Origin: a virus
Virus record (IMG/VR): IMGVR_UViG_3300001450_000038
Coordinates: 1 to 58,762 of that record
DNA length: 58,762 nucleotides
Strand: one strand, 5' to 3'
In this document: positions 8,587 through 16,679 of the stretch, piece after piece
Numbering within the stretch: position 1 is the first letter of the stretch
Layout of the letters: every line of letters starts with the position of its first letter
The notes under the pieces: generated by a model
The model's database searches: none
Seen by the model: the letters and a program-made list of their open reading frames with translations, nothing else
Told to the model about the DNA's origin: nothing
Program-made: the position numbers and the translations under genes

Positions 8587-9722
8587 ACTAATTTTTTATT
8601 TAAGATATTATCTCTTACAAAATCTGTCAATAAAGACGTTACCTTTTCATCATTTTCCAAAAACTCGTAGAACGCACGACTACCCTGATAAGACTCTTTG
8701 AAATCGATTTTTTTGCTAGTAAGGTATCCCTTCAACTCTTCATCAAGCTTAATCCAAGCTCCAGCTTTTTCTAAATAGCCCCACATAAGAAGCATTTCTA
8801 CAATCTCCCTCTCTATCCAAATAGACTTGCCATCCATGCGTCCATGTTTAATTGGGTAACTAACTACTTGGCCTGTAGATTCATTTGTTGATTTCAAAAT
8901 AGCGACCTTAGCAAGATGTCCATAAATCTTGTTATCTGGAGTTATCTGTTCATTAGGTTTTTCTAAAATCTTGTCAGACTTGTTCTGCTTCAAAAATTGA
9001 AGAATCCAATCTGGATAATGGAGAATAGCATTACCTCCGCTACTGTTTGTTTGGTTATTTGGATCTGCTTTAGCGTATTGACTAACATTAATTGAGCTAC
9101 GAACTTGAGAAATCATAATACACATATGCCCGAATTTACTCATTCCCAAGCTAACCCGTCTTAAAAAATCAGAACACATCAACGCTCCTCCTGCGACCTT
9201 TCTCGCGTCAGAAGAACTTTTTTCTAGATCTTCTTTGCTTATTAGACCGTCCATACTATCGATTACGATACAAAACTTTTCTTGATCATGGTTATTCTTC
9301 AATAACCCCCTCAAAAAATCTACCACAGTATCTGTAATATTACACTCCCACACCAAACAAGTTCCAGTTACCCAATCTTCTGGATTGTTAACAAATTTAA
9401 TTCCAGCTCTATTCCTTATGTCTTCACTGAGGCGACCCTCTGCCATTACGAACAATCCTTTTGAGTTTTTTACTCCCTTCATCATATTATGCATTACATG
9501 TAATGCTTCGTTCGTTTTGCCTCCCTCGTTGGCTCCAATGAATCTATGTAAGCCTGAACCCAACCCTCCCCCTAAAACCTTATCAAGAATCATAGATCCG
9601 CTAGACACAAGATATTGCTCAGCGGCTTCTTCAAAATTAAGGTGATACTCTTGGTTTGACTTAAAGTATGCTTCTGTATATTCCTTTGAACTATTTAAGT
9701 TCTTGCTCTTCTTTTTACTCAT
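8583..9722 (-). CDS. RecA/UvsX-like recombinase
   Basis: 379 residues. RecA-fold ATPase: LDKVLGGGLGSGLHRFIG leads into Walker A GANEGGKT at 63-70; FVMAEGRLSEDIRNRAG; Walker B CIVIDSMDGL; CIMISQVRSSI; and an L2-like loop SSGGNAILHYPDW. Length and motif order fit phage RecA/UvsX proteins that pair homologous strands during recombination-dependent replication. The C-terminus (from about 300) is divergent. Its partners here may be the SSB at 22781-23374 and the possible annealing protein at 26184-26957. Confidence 0.85.
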   Translation of the reverse strand: MSKKKSKNLNSSKEYTEAYFKSNQEYHLNFEEAAEQYLVSSGSMILDKVLGGGLGSGLHRFIGANEGGKTNEALHVMHNMMKGVKNSKGLFVMAEGRLSEDIRNRAGIKFVNNPEDWVTGTCLVWECNITDTVVDFLRGLLKNNHDQEKFCIVIDSMDGLISKEDLEKSSSDARKVAGGALMCSDFLRRVSLGMSKFGHMCIMISQVRSSINVSQYAKADPNNQTNSSGGNAILHYPDWILQFLKQNKSDKILEKPNEQITPDNKIYGHLAKVAILKSTNESTGQVVSYPIKHGRMDGKSIWIEREIVEMLLMWGYLEKAGAWIKLDEELKGYLTSKKIDFKESYQGSRAFYEFLENDEKVTSLLTDFVRDNILNKKLV

Positions 9723-10158
9723 TTAAAAAATCTTTTAAGGTTTTCTTCTTCGTCTCTAAGATATCTTCTCCCGCTTTCTCCTTCGTGTCAATAAATTTAT
9801 CCTTATCTGGAGGCTTATAATAAAATTCCTTATGCTTCTTAAGTAAATACTCCTTGCCCTCTCTAGTTAAAAAGTATTTTATTGTATTTTTAAATAAAAA
9901 CGGCGGTTTCACCTTCTCTAAAAAATCTAGATCGTTATTAAATTGATTAAAGACTGTCGTTGCTGCATGCATCTCCATGCGCCAATCTGTAGCCTTAGAG
10001 CCACCTAACATTCTTTTCACAAAGTCTCTCCGATCTTTAAAAAAAGGTTTCGGAGCCTTCTTCTTGGTAGGCTTAAATATGTAACCACATTCACATGAGC
10101 CTGCTCTAGCTCCAACTAGGACACTACATGAAGGACAGGTCTTTTTACCTCTAGGCAT
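9715..10158 (-). CDS. Zinc-ribbon protein of unknown function
   Basis: 147 residues. The N-terminus is a compact zinc ribbon, with CPSC at 8-11 and CECG after about 11 residues, followed by a lysine-rich basic stretch. The rest is helical and charged with no family recognised. It overlaps RecA by eight bases and starts the replication block just after the sugar genes. A DNA-binding accessory of recombination or transcription is a reasonable guess from the ribbon and position only. Confidence 0.6.
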   Translation of the reverse strand: MPRGKKTCPSCSVLVGARAGSCECGYIFKPTKKKAPKPFFKDRRDFVKRMLGGSKATDWRMEMHAATTVFNQFNNDLDFLEKVKPPFLFKNTIKYFLTREGKEYLLKKHKEFYYKPPDKDKFIDTKEKAGEDILETKKKTLKDFLNE

Positions 10159-10161
10159 GGA

Positions 10162-11196
10162 TTAAACCATACTCAACTTCAAATCATTGTCAACCATTTT
10201 TCTTACGAGACCAATAAAGTCTGTTTTAGGCTTCCAACCCAAGTGCCTTCTAGCCTCCGAAGAATCACCCCAAAGAACTTCTACTTCAGCGGGTCGATAG
10301 AAATCTGGATTAATTTTCATTAGGGTCCGACCTTCATGTAAATATTTTTCCTCCACACCCTTTCCAACCCACTTGCACTCTTCTACAGCGAAGCCAGCGA
10401 AGTTAAACGCTTGTTCTACGAACTCTCTAATAGTATGAGTTTCATTAGAGGATAGAACATATTCCTTAGGCTCTTCTTGGCTCAGCATTAGCCAAATACC
10501 TTCTACGAAGTCCTCAGAATCACTCCAATCTCTTTTCGCGTCAATATTCCCCAACTCAAGAGGTTTAAAATCATTTAAAATATACTCTTTTTTAATGCGA
10601 GCTACATTCTTTGTGATCTTACGAGTAACAAACTCTTCACCACGACGAGTCCCTTCATGATTAAATAACCAGCCCTGTACAGCAAACAAGTCGTAAGAGT
10701 CTCTCCAGACTTTCACCATATGCCTCGCGCTAGCCTTAGAAACCCCATATGGGCTTCTTGGGCGCAGAGGATGAAGTTCTGACTGGGGAGAATATAAAAC
10801 GTCCCCAAACTCTTCTGAGGAGCCAGCATTATAATAACGACAATTAGGGCAATGCTTCCTTATAGCTTCCAACTGGTATAAAACAGCCATTGTGTTCGTT
10901 TCCATGTGATTGACTGGCATCTTCCAGCTAACCCCGACAAAAGAATTAGCAGCAAAGTTAATAAAATAATCTGGCTTCTCTTCTGAAATCACAAGATCTG
11001 TATTTGCTTGGTCTGCAACATCAAGATCAATTAATTTAAATCTAGGATTATCCTTAAGATGAGAAATATTCTCATGGTTTTTGACACTAAGGCGGCGGAC
11101 TCCCGCAATAATAGTATGTTCCGTATTCTCCAAAAGATAGTCTGTCATGAAACTACCGTCTTGACCTGTAACTCCTGTAATTATTACTTTTTTCAT
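10162..11196 (-). CDS. gmd: GDP-mannose 4,6-dehydratase
   Basis: 344 residues, extended short-chain dehydrogenase. NADP-binding GVTGQDGS at 8-15, the GMD-type SSEEFG at 126-131, the catalytic Y150 and K154 in SPYGVSKAS, and LFNHEGTRRGEEFVTRKIT are all GMD signatures. It converts GDP-D-mannose to GDP-4-keto-6-deoxy-D-mannose in the cytoplasm. The next gene, one base downstream, encodes a ColD-like enzyme that would use exactly this product. A related reductase or epimerase is less likely given the FNHE and RRGEEFVTRKIT block. Confidence 0.88.
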   Translation of the reverse strand: MKKVIITGVTGQDGSFMTDYLLENTEHTIIAGVRRLSVKNHENISHLKDNPRFKLIDLDVADQANTDLVISEEKPDYFINFAANSFVGVSWKMPVNHMETNTMAVLYQLEAIRKHCPNCRYYNAGSSEEFGDVLYSPQSELHPLRPRSPYGVSKASARHMVKVWRDSYDLFAVQGWLFNHEGTRRGEEFVTRKITKNVARIKKEYILNDFKPLELGNIDAKRDWSDSEDFVEGIWLMLSQEEPKEYVLSSNETHTIREFVEQAFNFAGFAVEECKWVGKGVEEKYLHEGRTLMKINPDFYRPAEVEVLWGDSSEARRHLGWKPKTDFIGLVRKMVDNDLKLSMV

Positions 11197-12354
11197 TTAA
11201 ATATTATTTAATTTAGAAACCAGTTTTTCAATTTTTGTTTCTCTTAAATTATGGAAAAGGCCCACGTAAAAGCCATTGTGATGTAGATTAATCGAGTTGA
11301 CATAGTCAATTCCATCTTGGAAAAACTCTTTATAGCAAGTTTGATAGCCTAAAAATCCAGATATAATAGGTCTGTATTCTATATCTAGATCTTCACATAT
11401 ACTCAATGCTTTCTTTTTTTTATTACCTTTACATATAATAGGCAGACAAAATGGAACATGTTCTCCGTCTTCTAATTCAGAAGGTAAGTAAAATTTACTT
11501 AAGTCTAGCTTTGATTTAAATACATTATACAATTTCTTTCTAGATTCCGTGTATTTCTGCACTCTTTTCAGATCGAGCATACCAACAAAAGCATTGAAAT
11601 CTGAGTTTCTAAAATTATTACCGAGAGTATGGAAATCAAAAAGACTGTCCACTAATTTGTTCTCATAGCTAGAGGTATCTATATTGTAAGCCTTTAAACT
11701 CCTAACCATGCCATGATTTCTGTTGATTAGATAATATTCATATTCCTTTTTTGAATTAGTGAATATAAAGCCACCCTCAATAGATTGTATTTGATGACCA
11801 AAGTAAGTTGAGGTTGTAGACGTAAAAAACGAAGATACATTTCTGTTATTATAAGTGCCAAATGTATTTTCACAATTATCAAAATTTATATTTACTCCAT
11901 ATTTTCTTTGCAACCTCTGATATTCGCTCATTTTCGGCGTAAATCCAATCAGTGAAGTTGGGAAAACACAAGCTATTCTGTCTTTATTCTCGATAATGAA
12001 ATCTTCCAGTTTAGATAAATCCATAGAAAAATCAGACAAGCACACATCAATAAATTTAGGATTGAACCCCGCTTTAATCCAAGGAGAACAAGATGTCTGC
12101 CAAGTAGTTGAGGGTAATACTATAATATCCCTATCTTTACAAATAGATTTTTGATAATCTGCCAAAAGAGAATTGGCAGTAGACCCGCTTGAAACATAAA
12201 CAGAATATTTGCACCCTACATAATCTGCCATTTTGGATTCAAACTCTTTAACTCTATCTCCTTGAGTCCATCTATTAGCAGGATTCAATATAAATTTGCA
12301 GATCTTGAGCCGATCTAAAAAAGAAAAATTATTAATATTTAAAGGCCAATTCAT
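11197..12354 (-). CDS. ColD-like PLP-dependent GDP-4-keto-6-deoxymannose 3-dehydratase
   Basis: 385 residues, DegT/DnrJ/EryC1 fold. Landmarks: VYVSSGSTAN, the PLP-anchoring Asp in NINFDNCENT (D159), YFGHQIQSIEGG, RNHGMVRS and IEYRPIISG. In aminotransferases of this family a Lys sits six residues before the EGG; here that position is His187. The same Lys-to-His change defines ColD, which removes the 3-hydroxyl from GDP-4-keto-6-deoxymannose, and many flanking motifs also follow ColD. The upstream gene makes its substrate. Product would be GDP-4-keto-3,6-dideoxymannose. No ColC homologue for the last step to colitose is in the window. An inactive aminotransferase is the alternative. Confidence 0.78.
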   Translation of the reverse strand: MNWPLNINNFSFLDRLKICKFILNPANRWTQGDRVKEFESKMADYVGCKYSVYVSSGSTANSLLADYQKSICKDRDIIVLPSTTWQTSCSPWIKAGFNPKFIDVCLSDFSMDLSKLEDFIIENKDRIACVFPTSLIGFTPKMSEYQRLQRKYGVNINFDNCENTFGTYNNRNVSSFFTSTTSTYFGHQIQSIEGGFIFTNSKKEYEYYLINRNHGMVRSLKAYNIDTSSYENKLVDSLFDFHTLGNNFRNSDFNAFVGMLDLKRVQKYTESRKKLYNVFKSKLDLSKFYLPSELEDGEHVPFCLPIICKGNKKKKALSICEDLDIEYRPIISGFLGYQTCYKEFFQDGIDYVNSINLHHNGFYVGLFHNLRETKIEKLVSKLNNI

Positions 12355-13286
12355 AATTTATTATATTGTTCTATTATATTTCTAGCTATAGATACTTTGC
12401 TAAACCTATTCTTATATTCATCACTAAATTTATCTACAAAATCTTTACAATTTTTGTTCCATATTGGATCATTTATTAATTTAGCTATCTTGTCTGAGCA
12501 AGCAGGAACAGAGATACCTGACCAAAATTCTTCACTTGTTGGGTCGTCATCGCAAACAATTATTTTTGTTCGTGCTACAACTGATTCCAAAGCTGGTAAA
12601 CCGACTGATTTAAATGCAGAAGGAAAAAATATATATTCTACAGAGTTGTAAAGAATATTTAAAATTTCATCACTAACTATACCATAATAATTTCCAAACC
12701 TTGGATTTTCTGAACCCACTACAGCCAAAGATTGAGCAGTATCTCCTGACTTTATAATAGTATCTGAAACAATATTGAATCTTTTATTTGGATCGTTGGC
12801 CCTGCCCACATAAAGATATTTGTAATTATCTCCATTTTGATTTTTTATTTTATCATTATCATCTATATCTAGATATGAAACTTCTTTAATTGGATTATAA
12901 ATAACTTCACTCTGTAGGCCACACCAGTTCAATATCTGCCACTGCACTTCCTTGCATATGCATGTTATTAAATCACAATCTTTTAATTTTTTCTTCAGAT
13001 CTGAGGGGTCATAGTTTCTACCATACGGGTTATCTATATAAGGATATCTAGAAATATCGTAGTTCCTGCCATCAATACAATGAGGAGGCAAATCTAAAAC
13101 ATTGTAAATAATTTTAGCTTTAGAATTTTTTATCCTAAAATCTGAGTCATAAGATGATGGATCATTGCAGTAGATTATATCAGCGTCTTCCACCCTTGTT
13201 ATATTGCACCCAAATTCTATAAAACCTTCTCTTATCCTATCTATTTGATTTATGTAGTGCTCAGCTCCAGCGCAGTAAATATTCAT
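12351..13286 (-). CDS. Glycosyltransferase, GT4-like (GT-B fold)
   Basis: 311 residues. The C-terminal half carries the GT4 signatures YVGRANDPNKRFNI (start of the donor-binding domain) and FFPSAFKSVGLPALESVVA, with the nucleotide-sugar-binding glutamate in LPALES. The N-terminal half is a shortened Rossmann domain (MNIYCAGAEHYINQ). It overlaps the ColD-like gene by four bases, so it may use the sugar made by the two preceding enzymes. Donor and acceptor cannot be read from sequence. Confidence 0.7.
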   Translation of the reverse strand: MNIYCAGAEHYINQIDRIREGFIEFGCNITRVEDADIIYCNDPSSYDSDFRIKNSKAKIIYNVLDLPPHCIDGRNYDISRYPYIDNPYGRNYDPSDLKKKLKDCDLITCICKEVQWQILNWCGLQSEVIYNPIKEVSYLDIDDNDKIKNQNGDNYKYLYVGRANDPNKRFNIVSDTIIKSGDTAQSLAVVGSENPRFGNYYGIVSDEILNILYNSVEYIFFPSAFKSVGLPALESVVARTKIIVCDDDPTSEEFWSGISVPACSDKIAKLINDPIWNKNCKDFVDKFSDEYKNRFSKVSIARNIIEQYNKL

Positions 13287-13287
13287 T

Positions 13288-14049
13288 TTAAATTATTTTA
13301 ATCTCTGGTTTAATTTGATTGAATCTACAATAGAAATCGTCGTTAAAACATAATTTGTTTTTTTCTTGATCCCATTTATATGAACAAACTCCATTATATC
13401 TTTTTAGCTGATATTCCACTTTTGCTTTCAAAAACTCATCGGAACCAATCCAAGAATAATGATCAGGAAAACAACTTTCTTTAGGAATTTGCGAGACAGA
13501 AAGGCTTTTATAATCTACAAGATTATTATCGATATTATAAGCAACATCATTTTCATAATAAAAATGACTAAGAGATGTTTTCCCATTAACTTTCGTAGAG
13601 AAAATTCTCGGAGGATTAAAATCTTCTATATATTGATTTTTTGAAAAAACAAAATTTTTAAAGTTTATTTTATATGTCTGACTCTTGGGATTTTCTTTTA
13701 TATATTGGATAGCTTTCTTTATATCTTCTTCTGAATAAAACTCATCTTGATCTAATAGCCATATATAATCAAGATCGTAAGCCATTAAATGTTGTAGAGG
13801 AGAGTTTCTAGAAAAAGAATCATTTGATTCCTTACCCAAACAAATGTAATCTACAAAACCTCTATGCTCTTTCAATAACTGCATGGGAGTTTCTGTATCA
13901 TCAATATCCCATCCGCACTCAACATACTGAGGATACTGATAACTTGAAACAGCAACTTTATTTATCTCTGGTATATTTTTCCAATTTTCTAAACACCTAT
14001 TTGTGTATTGAGGAAATCCATAAAAATTGCACAGTAACCCTATTTTCAT
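13288..14049 (-). CDS. Glycosyltransferase-like protein with DxD motif (GT-A type)
   Basis: About 253 residues from the ATG at 14049, chosen because it forms an ATGA overlap with the upstream gene; a TTG four codons earlier is possible. IWLLDQDEFYSEEDI is a DxD-type metal and nucleotide-sugar site after a strand, typical of GT-A enzymes. The opening, MKIGLLCNFYGFPQYTNRC, resembles family 2 or related proteins. Second transferase of the cassette; substrate unknown. Confidence 0.55.
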   Translation of the reverse strand: MKIGLLCNFYGFPQYTNRCLENWKNIPEINKVAVSSYQYPQYVECGWDIDDTETPMQLLKEHRGFVDYICLGKESNDSFSRNSPLQHLMAYDLDYIWLLDQDEFYSEEDIKKAIQYIKENPKSQTYKINFKNFVFSKNQYIEDFNPPRIFSTKVNGKTSLSHFYYENDVAYNIDNNLVDYKSLSVSQIPKESCFPDHYSWIGSDEFLKAKVEYQLKRYNGVCSYKWDQEKNKLCFNDDFYCRFNQIKPEIKII

Positions 14050-14840
14050 ACTTTTTCCCAAAGTTTTAATCCATGTTTAACCCTACCTCTGGCTTTTAAT
14101 TCTTCTTCTGTAACATCGTGTGTATTAGGATCTCCTCCTGTTGCCTCCACCCAAAAACTATGCCAGAATTTATTAACTTTAAGTCTTTCTTTTAAATCTA
14201 CATAACCTAAATGATATACAAAAGGCGCACCACTTAAGCAATATTGGAGAGCTTTCTTTTCATCATTAAAATCACAGAGAGGGTAAGTTTGAAGTAGCTC
14301 TCCTTTATCATTAATTAACTCGTCAGTACTAGTCTTATTATAATCTGGTCTACCATCTTTCTTTATGGCGAAATTGACTGGACCCCTTTTTAAGCCTCTT
14401 TTATGGATATACCATTTAGCAGCTATGTCTATATAATGATCATAATCTCCATATAAATTTATAACAGGAACAAAGAAAGAAGCATAATCATCAGAAGAAA
14501 GAAGTTGTTCTCCCAGATCTTCAATTATAAACTTCTCTCCTCCTAAACGTTCGTCTAGATTTTGTTGTATTAGCAAATCTCCAGAACAAGCTTGAAGAGC
14601 TAAGTCTTCAGTTTTGCCGTAACAATATGGATCATCGTAAGGAATATTTACAGAAATAACTTTTAAGTTATAATTTTTCTCTTCTCCATACTTCCTAATA
14701 ACAGACTCTGTATCATCAACACTTTTATTAACTGCAATACAAACTTCATCTGCGTAATAAAACCAGTTATCTAAAGCATCCTTGTGATCAAATGCTTTAT
14801 CTAAAATATTGAACGCCGTTGAGTATATGCTAATTTTCAT
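14046..14840 (-). CDS. Glycosyltransferase-like protein (GT-A type)
   Basis: 264 residues. Opens ISIYSTAFNILDKAFDHKDA; then ADEVCIAVNKSVDDTESVIRK matches the GT2 segment holding the donor uridine or guanine, and LLIQQNLDERLGGE gives a DxE acidic motif where the DxD normally lies. An HxxxH-like region near 220-235 (HLGYVDLKERL, FWHSFWVE) may be acceptor-binding. Similar in layout to the two flanking genes, suggesting an expanded GT-A family. Function in glycan assembly is inferred. Confidence 0.55.
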   Translation of the reverse strand: MKISIYSTAFNILDKAFDHKDALDNWFYYADEVCIAVNKSVDDTESVIRKYGEEKNYNLKVISVNIPYDDPYCYGKTEDLALQACSGDLLIQQNLDERLGGEKFIIEDLGEQLLSSDDYASFFVPVINLYGDYDHYIDIAAKWYIHKRGLKRGPVNFAIKKDGRPDYNKTSTDELINDKGELLQTYPLCDFNDEKKALQYCLSGAPFVYHLGYVDLKERLKVNKFWHSFWVEATGGDPNTHDVTEEELKARGRVKHGLKLWEKV

Positions 14841-14842
14841 TA

Positions 14843-15685
14843 TTAAAATTTAATTTGCTTGAAGCAGTTAAAATCATGTTTATCTATAAATCCTTCTTTT
14901 TGTTCTTGTATATTGTATCTATACCAATCATTTAAAAATTTGTCAAAATTTATACACTCTTTTATTTCATCATTTAACCTAAATCTAAAACACTCTTCTA
15001 CAGAAGATATACAAAAAGGATTTAAACCCTCTTTTTTAATAAGCTCTATTAATCTATTGCGGTTTTCATATCTTTTATTTACTAATTCTAAATCGTCTTC
15101 AAATCCCAATAAAAGATGATTGGTGTTATAAAAAAAATAATATTTAAAATTATGATTAATAAAGTGCAAGGGGTCTTGTCTTTTTTCTTCTCTAATATTT
15201 TTTTGATAACCTTCTTCCCAAAAAGGTTGATTTGATAACTCAATTGATTTATTGACTCCGACAATACCTTCGTGAGGATTATTCACAAAAGCAGTTCGTT
15301 CATTAAATTTAAATAATAATCTTTTGTTATGCAGATATACTCCATTTACTCCCGAATAATCTAGATGGCCGCAAATGTGTTTCAATTTGCATGTAAAATC
15401 TGGAGAAAGTCTCTCCAAAGTATCTATTGTAAGAAACCAATCGCCAACTTGCATCCGACTCTGAAATAACGAGTGATTCCTACTGAAGTCTAACCTATTA
15501 CACCATTTGGTATAAATTATTTCTCCCTGACCCTTTACGCTTTCCAGATAATCTGCACCATCATCTTTAGGATAATGAAAGGTCCAAATCAAACCATCAA
15601 AGTGATCTTTAATTGGCTCAATCAATTCTTGAAGATCTTGTTTATGACCTTCTGTAGTTATACCTATTAACCAAAGTTTATTCAT
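14843..15685 (-). CDS. Glycosyltransferase-like protein (GT-A type)
   Basis: 280 residues. MNKLWLIGITTEGHKQDL starts a Rossmann-like strand. DGLIWTFHYPKDDGADYL and GDWFLTIDTLERLSPDF occupy the places of GT-A nucleotide-binding and acidic motifs, though the acidic motif is reduced to DTLE, so metal dependence is uncertain. Abuts genes of the same sort on both sides. Catalytic activity is less certain than for the neighbours. Confidence 0.45.
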   Translation of the reverse strand: MNKLWLIGITTEGHKQDLQELIEPIKDHFDGLIWTFHYPKDDGADYLESVKGQGEIIYTKWCNRLDFSRNHSLFQSRMQVGDWFLTIDTLERLSPDFTCKLKHICGHLDYSGVNGVYLHNKRLLFKFNERTAFVNNPHEGIVGVNKSIELSNQPFWEEGYQKNIREEKRQDPLHFINHNFKYYFFYNTNHLLLGFEDDLELVNKRYENRNRLIELIKKEGLNPFCISSVEECFRFRLNDEIKECINFDKFLNDWYRYNIQEQKEGFIDKHDFNCFKQIKF

Positions 15686-16416
15686 CCTATATGTTCAGAG
15701 TATAATTTTTCTGGATTAAAGAAAGAAAACGGAGTATTGCTATTGCTCATGGGTTTCAAAAGATCTCCAGACATCAACTCACAATGATAAGATCCAAGTT
15801 TATCTAAATGTTGTTGAGCCGCCTTCCACGCAATAAATATTTCGTTAGTCCTACTAATATTAGGTTGGAAAGTAAAGGTGGGGCCATATTGAGTATAATT
15901 TATAGCTTGAGTTAAAATATCTCCAGTCTCGTTATTATGATCTCCATCTGGAGGTCCATATTCTTTACCCCGATTAAATCTAACACAAAGTTGGTCAGGA
16001 TTATTGTCCAGAAATTCTAAGCTTTCTTCAAGGACTTCATTTAAAGATATTTTTGAATTGATCAACCAATCGTCTTCCAACCACAAAGAATATTTTTGTT
16101 TTCTAACTTCTTGATCAGAATACGCTTTATAAATATCCTTGAAATAACCAGCCGAGTGAGATAAATGATTTTCACTGTGATGCACAATCGACTCTTTAGT
16201 CTCGATGACTCTTATACCATACACACAGCAGAAAGATTTTATTTTGTCTGCTACTGATTCCTCTTCGTCTCTAGTCTTTAAATGTAAAACTTTGTTTGAG
16301 AAAAGATTGGGATCTACTTTTTTAAATAGATCTTCAATAACATCTCTGTAAGTATGCTGACCACCATGACCCATGGTAGTGCTAAATAAGATTAAATTTA
16401 ACGGTAGTTTTTTCAT
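15682..16416 (-). CDS. Glycosyltransferase-like protein, first of the minus-strand cassette
   Basis: 244 residues. LWLEDDWLINSK is a clear acidic DxD-like site after a hydrophobic strand, and LPLNLILFSTTMGHGGQHTY opens the fold. It is the first gene after the RNR operon. Its ATG is three bases from an 8-bp perfect stem whose distal arm contains AGAGG, so its translation may be controlled by RNA structure. It starts a run of seven tightly packed sugar genes down to gmd. Donor and acceptor unknown. Confidence 0.5.
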   Translation of the reverse strand: MKKLPLNLILFSTTMGHGGQHTYRDVIEDLFKKVDPNLFSNKVLHLKTRDEEESVADKIKSFCCVYGIRVIETKESIVHHSENHLSHSAGYFKDIYKAYSDQEVRKQKYSLWLEDDWLINSKISLNEVLEESLEFLDNNPDQLCVRFNRGKEYGPPDGDHNNETGDILTQAINYTQYGPTFTFQPNISRTNEIFIAWKAAQQHLDKLGSYHCELMSGDLLKPMSNSNTPFSFFNPEKLYSEHIG

Positions 16417-16419
16417 AAA

Positions 16420-16456
16420 CCTCTGGGCCTTGTATGGAAAAGTTAAGACCCAGAGG
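16420..16456 (-). promoter_or_regulatory. Hairpin covering the ribosome-binding region of the first glycosyltransferase gene
   Basis: Arms at 16449-16456 and 16420-16427 are perfectly complementary (CCTCTGGG and CCCAGAGG as read on the minus strand) around a 21-base loop. The second arm ends three bases before the ATG and contains AGAGG, the only SD-like sequence there. No U-run follows, so it is not an ordinary terminator. Translational control or RNA processing is inferred. Confidence 0.5.
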
Positions 16457-16467
16457 CTACTATGACC

Positions 16468-16487
16468 TCAAGGAGGCAAATCCTTGA
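16468..16487 (-). promoter_or_regulatory. Second hairpin in the same leader
   Basis: A 7-bp perfect stem (TCAAGGA with TCCTTGA, loop of six). On the minus strand an alternative pairing GGAGG with CCTCC overlaps it, so two exclusive folds are possible. It lies directly upstream of the 16420-16456 hairpin. No U-tract follows. Confidence 0.4.
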
Positions 16488-16524
16488 CCTCCCTTATTGT
16501 ATTGAGAAAATTATCTAAAATCAA

Positions 16525-16641
16525 CTAATCTTCGGCAATATGTTCGTTTATTTTGCCCAAAATATAAGCTAAAGTCTCATCATATTCTAATTCAACATTT
16601 TCAATGTCTTCCTTCTCAATTATAGGTTCTGCAATAGTCAT
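16525..16641 (-). CDS. Possible 38-residue acidic small protein
   Basis: A short ORF in the gap between nrdA and the glycosyltransferase cassette: MTIAEPIIEKEDIENVELEY followed by about 18 residues ending AED. It is acidic and predicted helical, has no clear SD, and matches no family I recognise. Codon use looks like the neighbours. It could be a translated small gene or chance. Confidence 0.35.
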   Translation of the reverse strand: MTIAEPIIEKEDIENVELEYDETLAYILGKINEHIAED

Positions 16642-16679
16642 AGTAATGACTATCTACACTAAAATATATATATCGGAAA

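Noticed and set aside
16420-16487. Rho-independent terminator of the nrd operon
   Set aside because: The stems are good but no U-run follows either of them on the minus strand.
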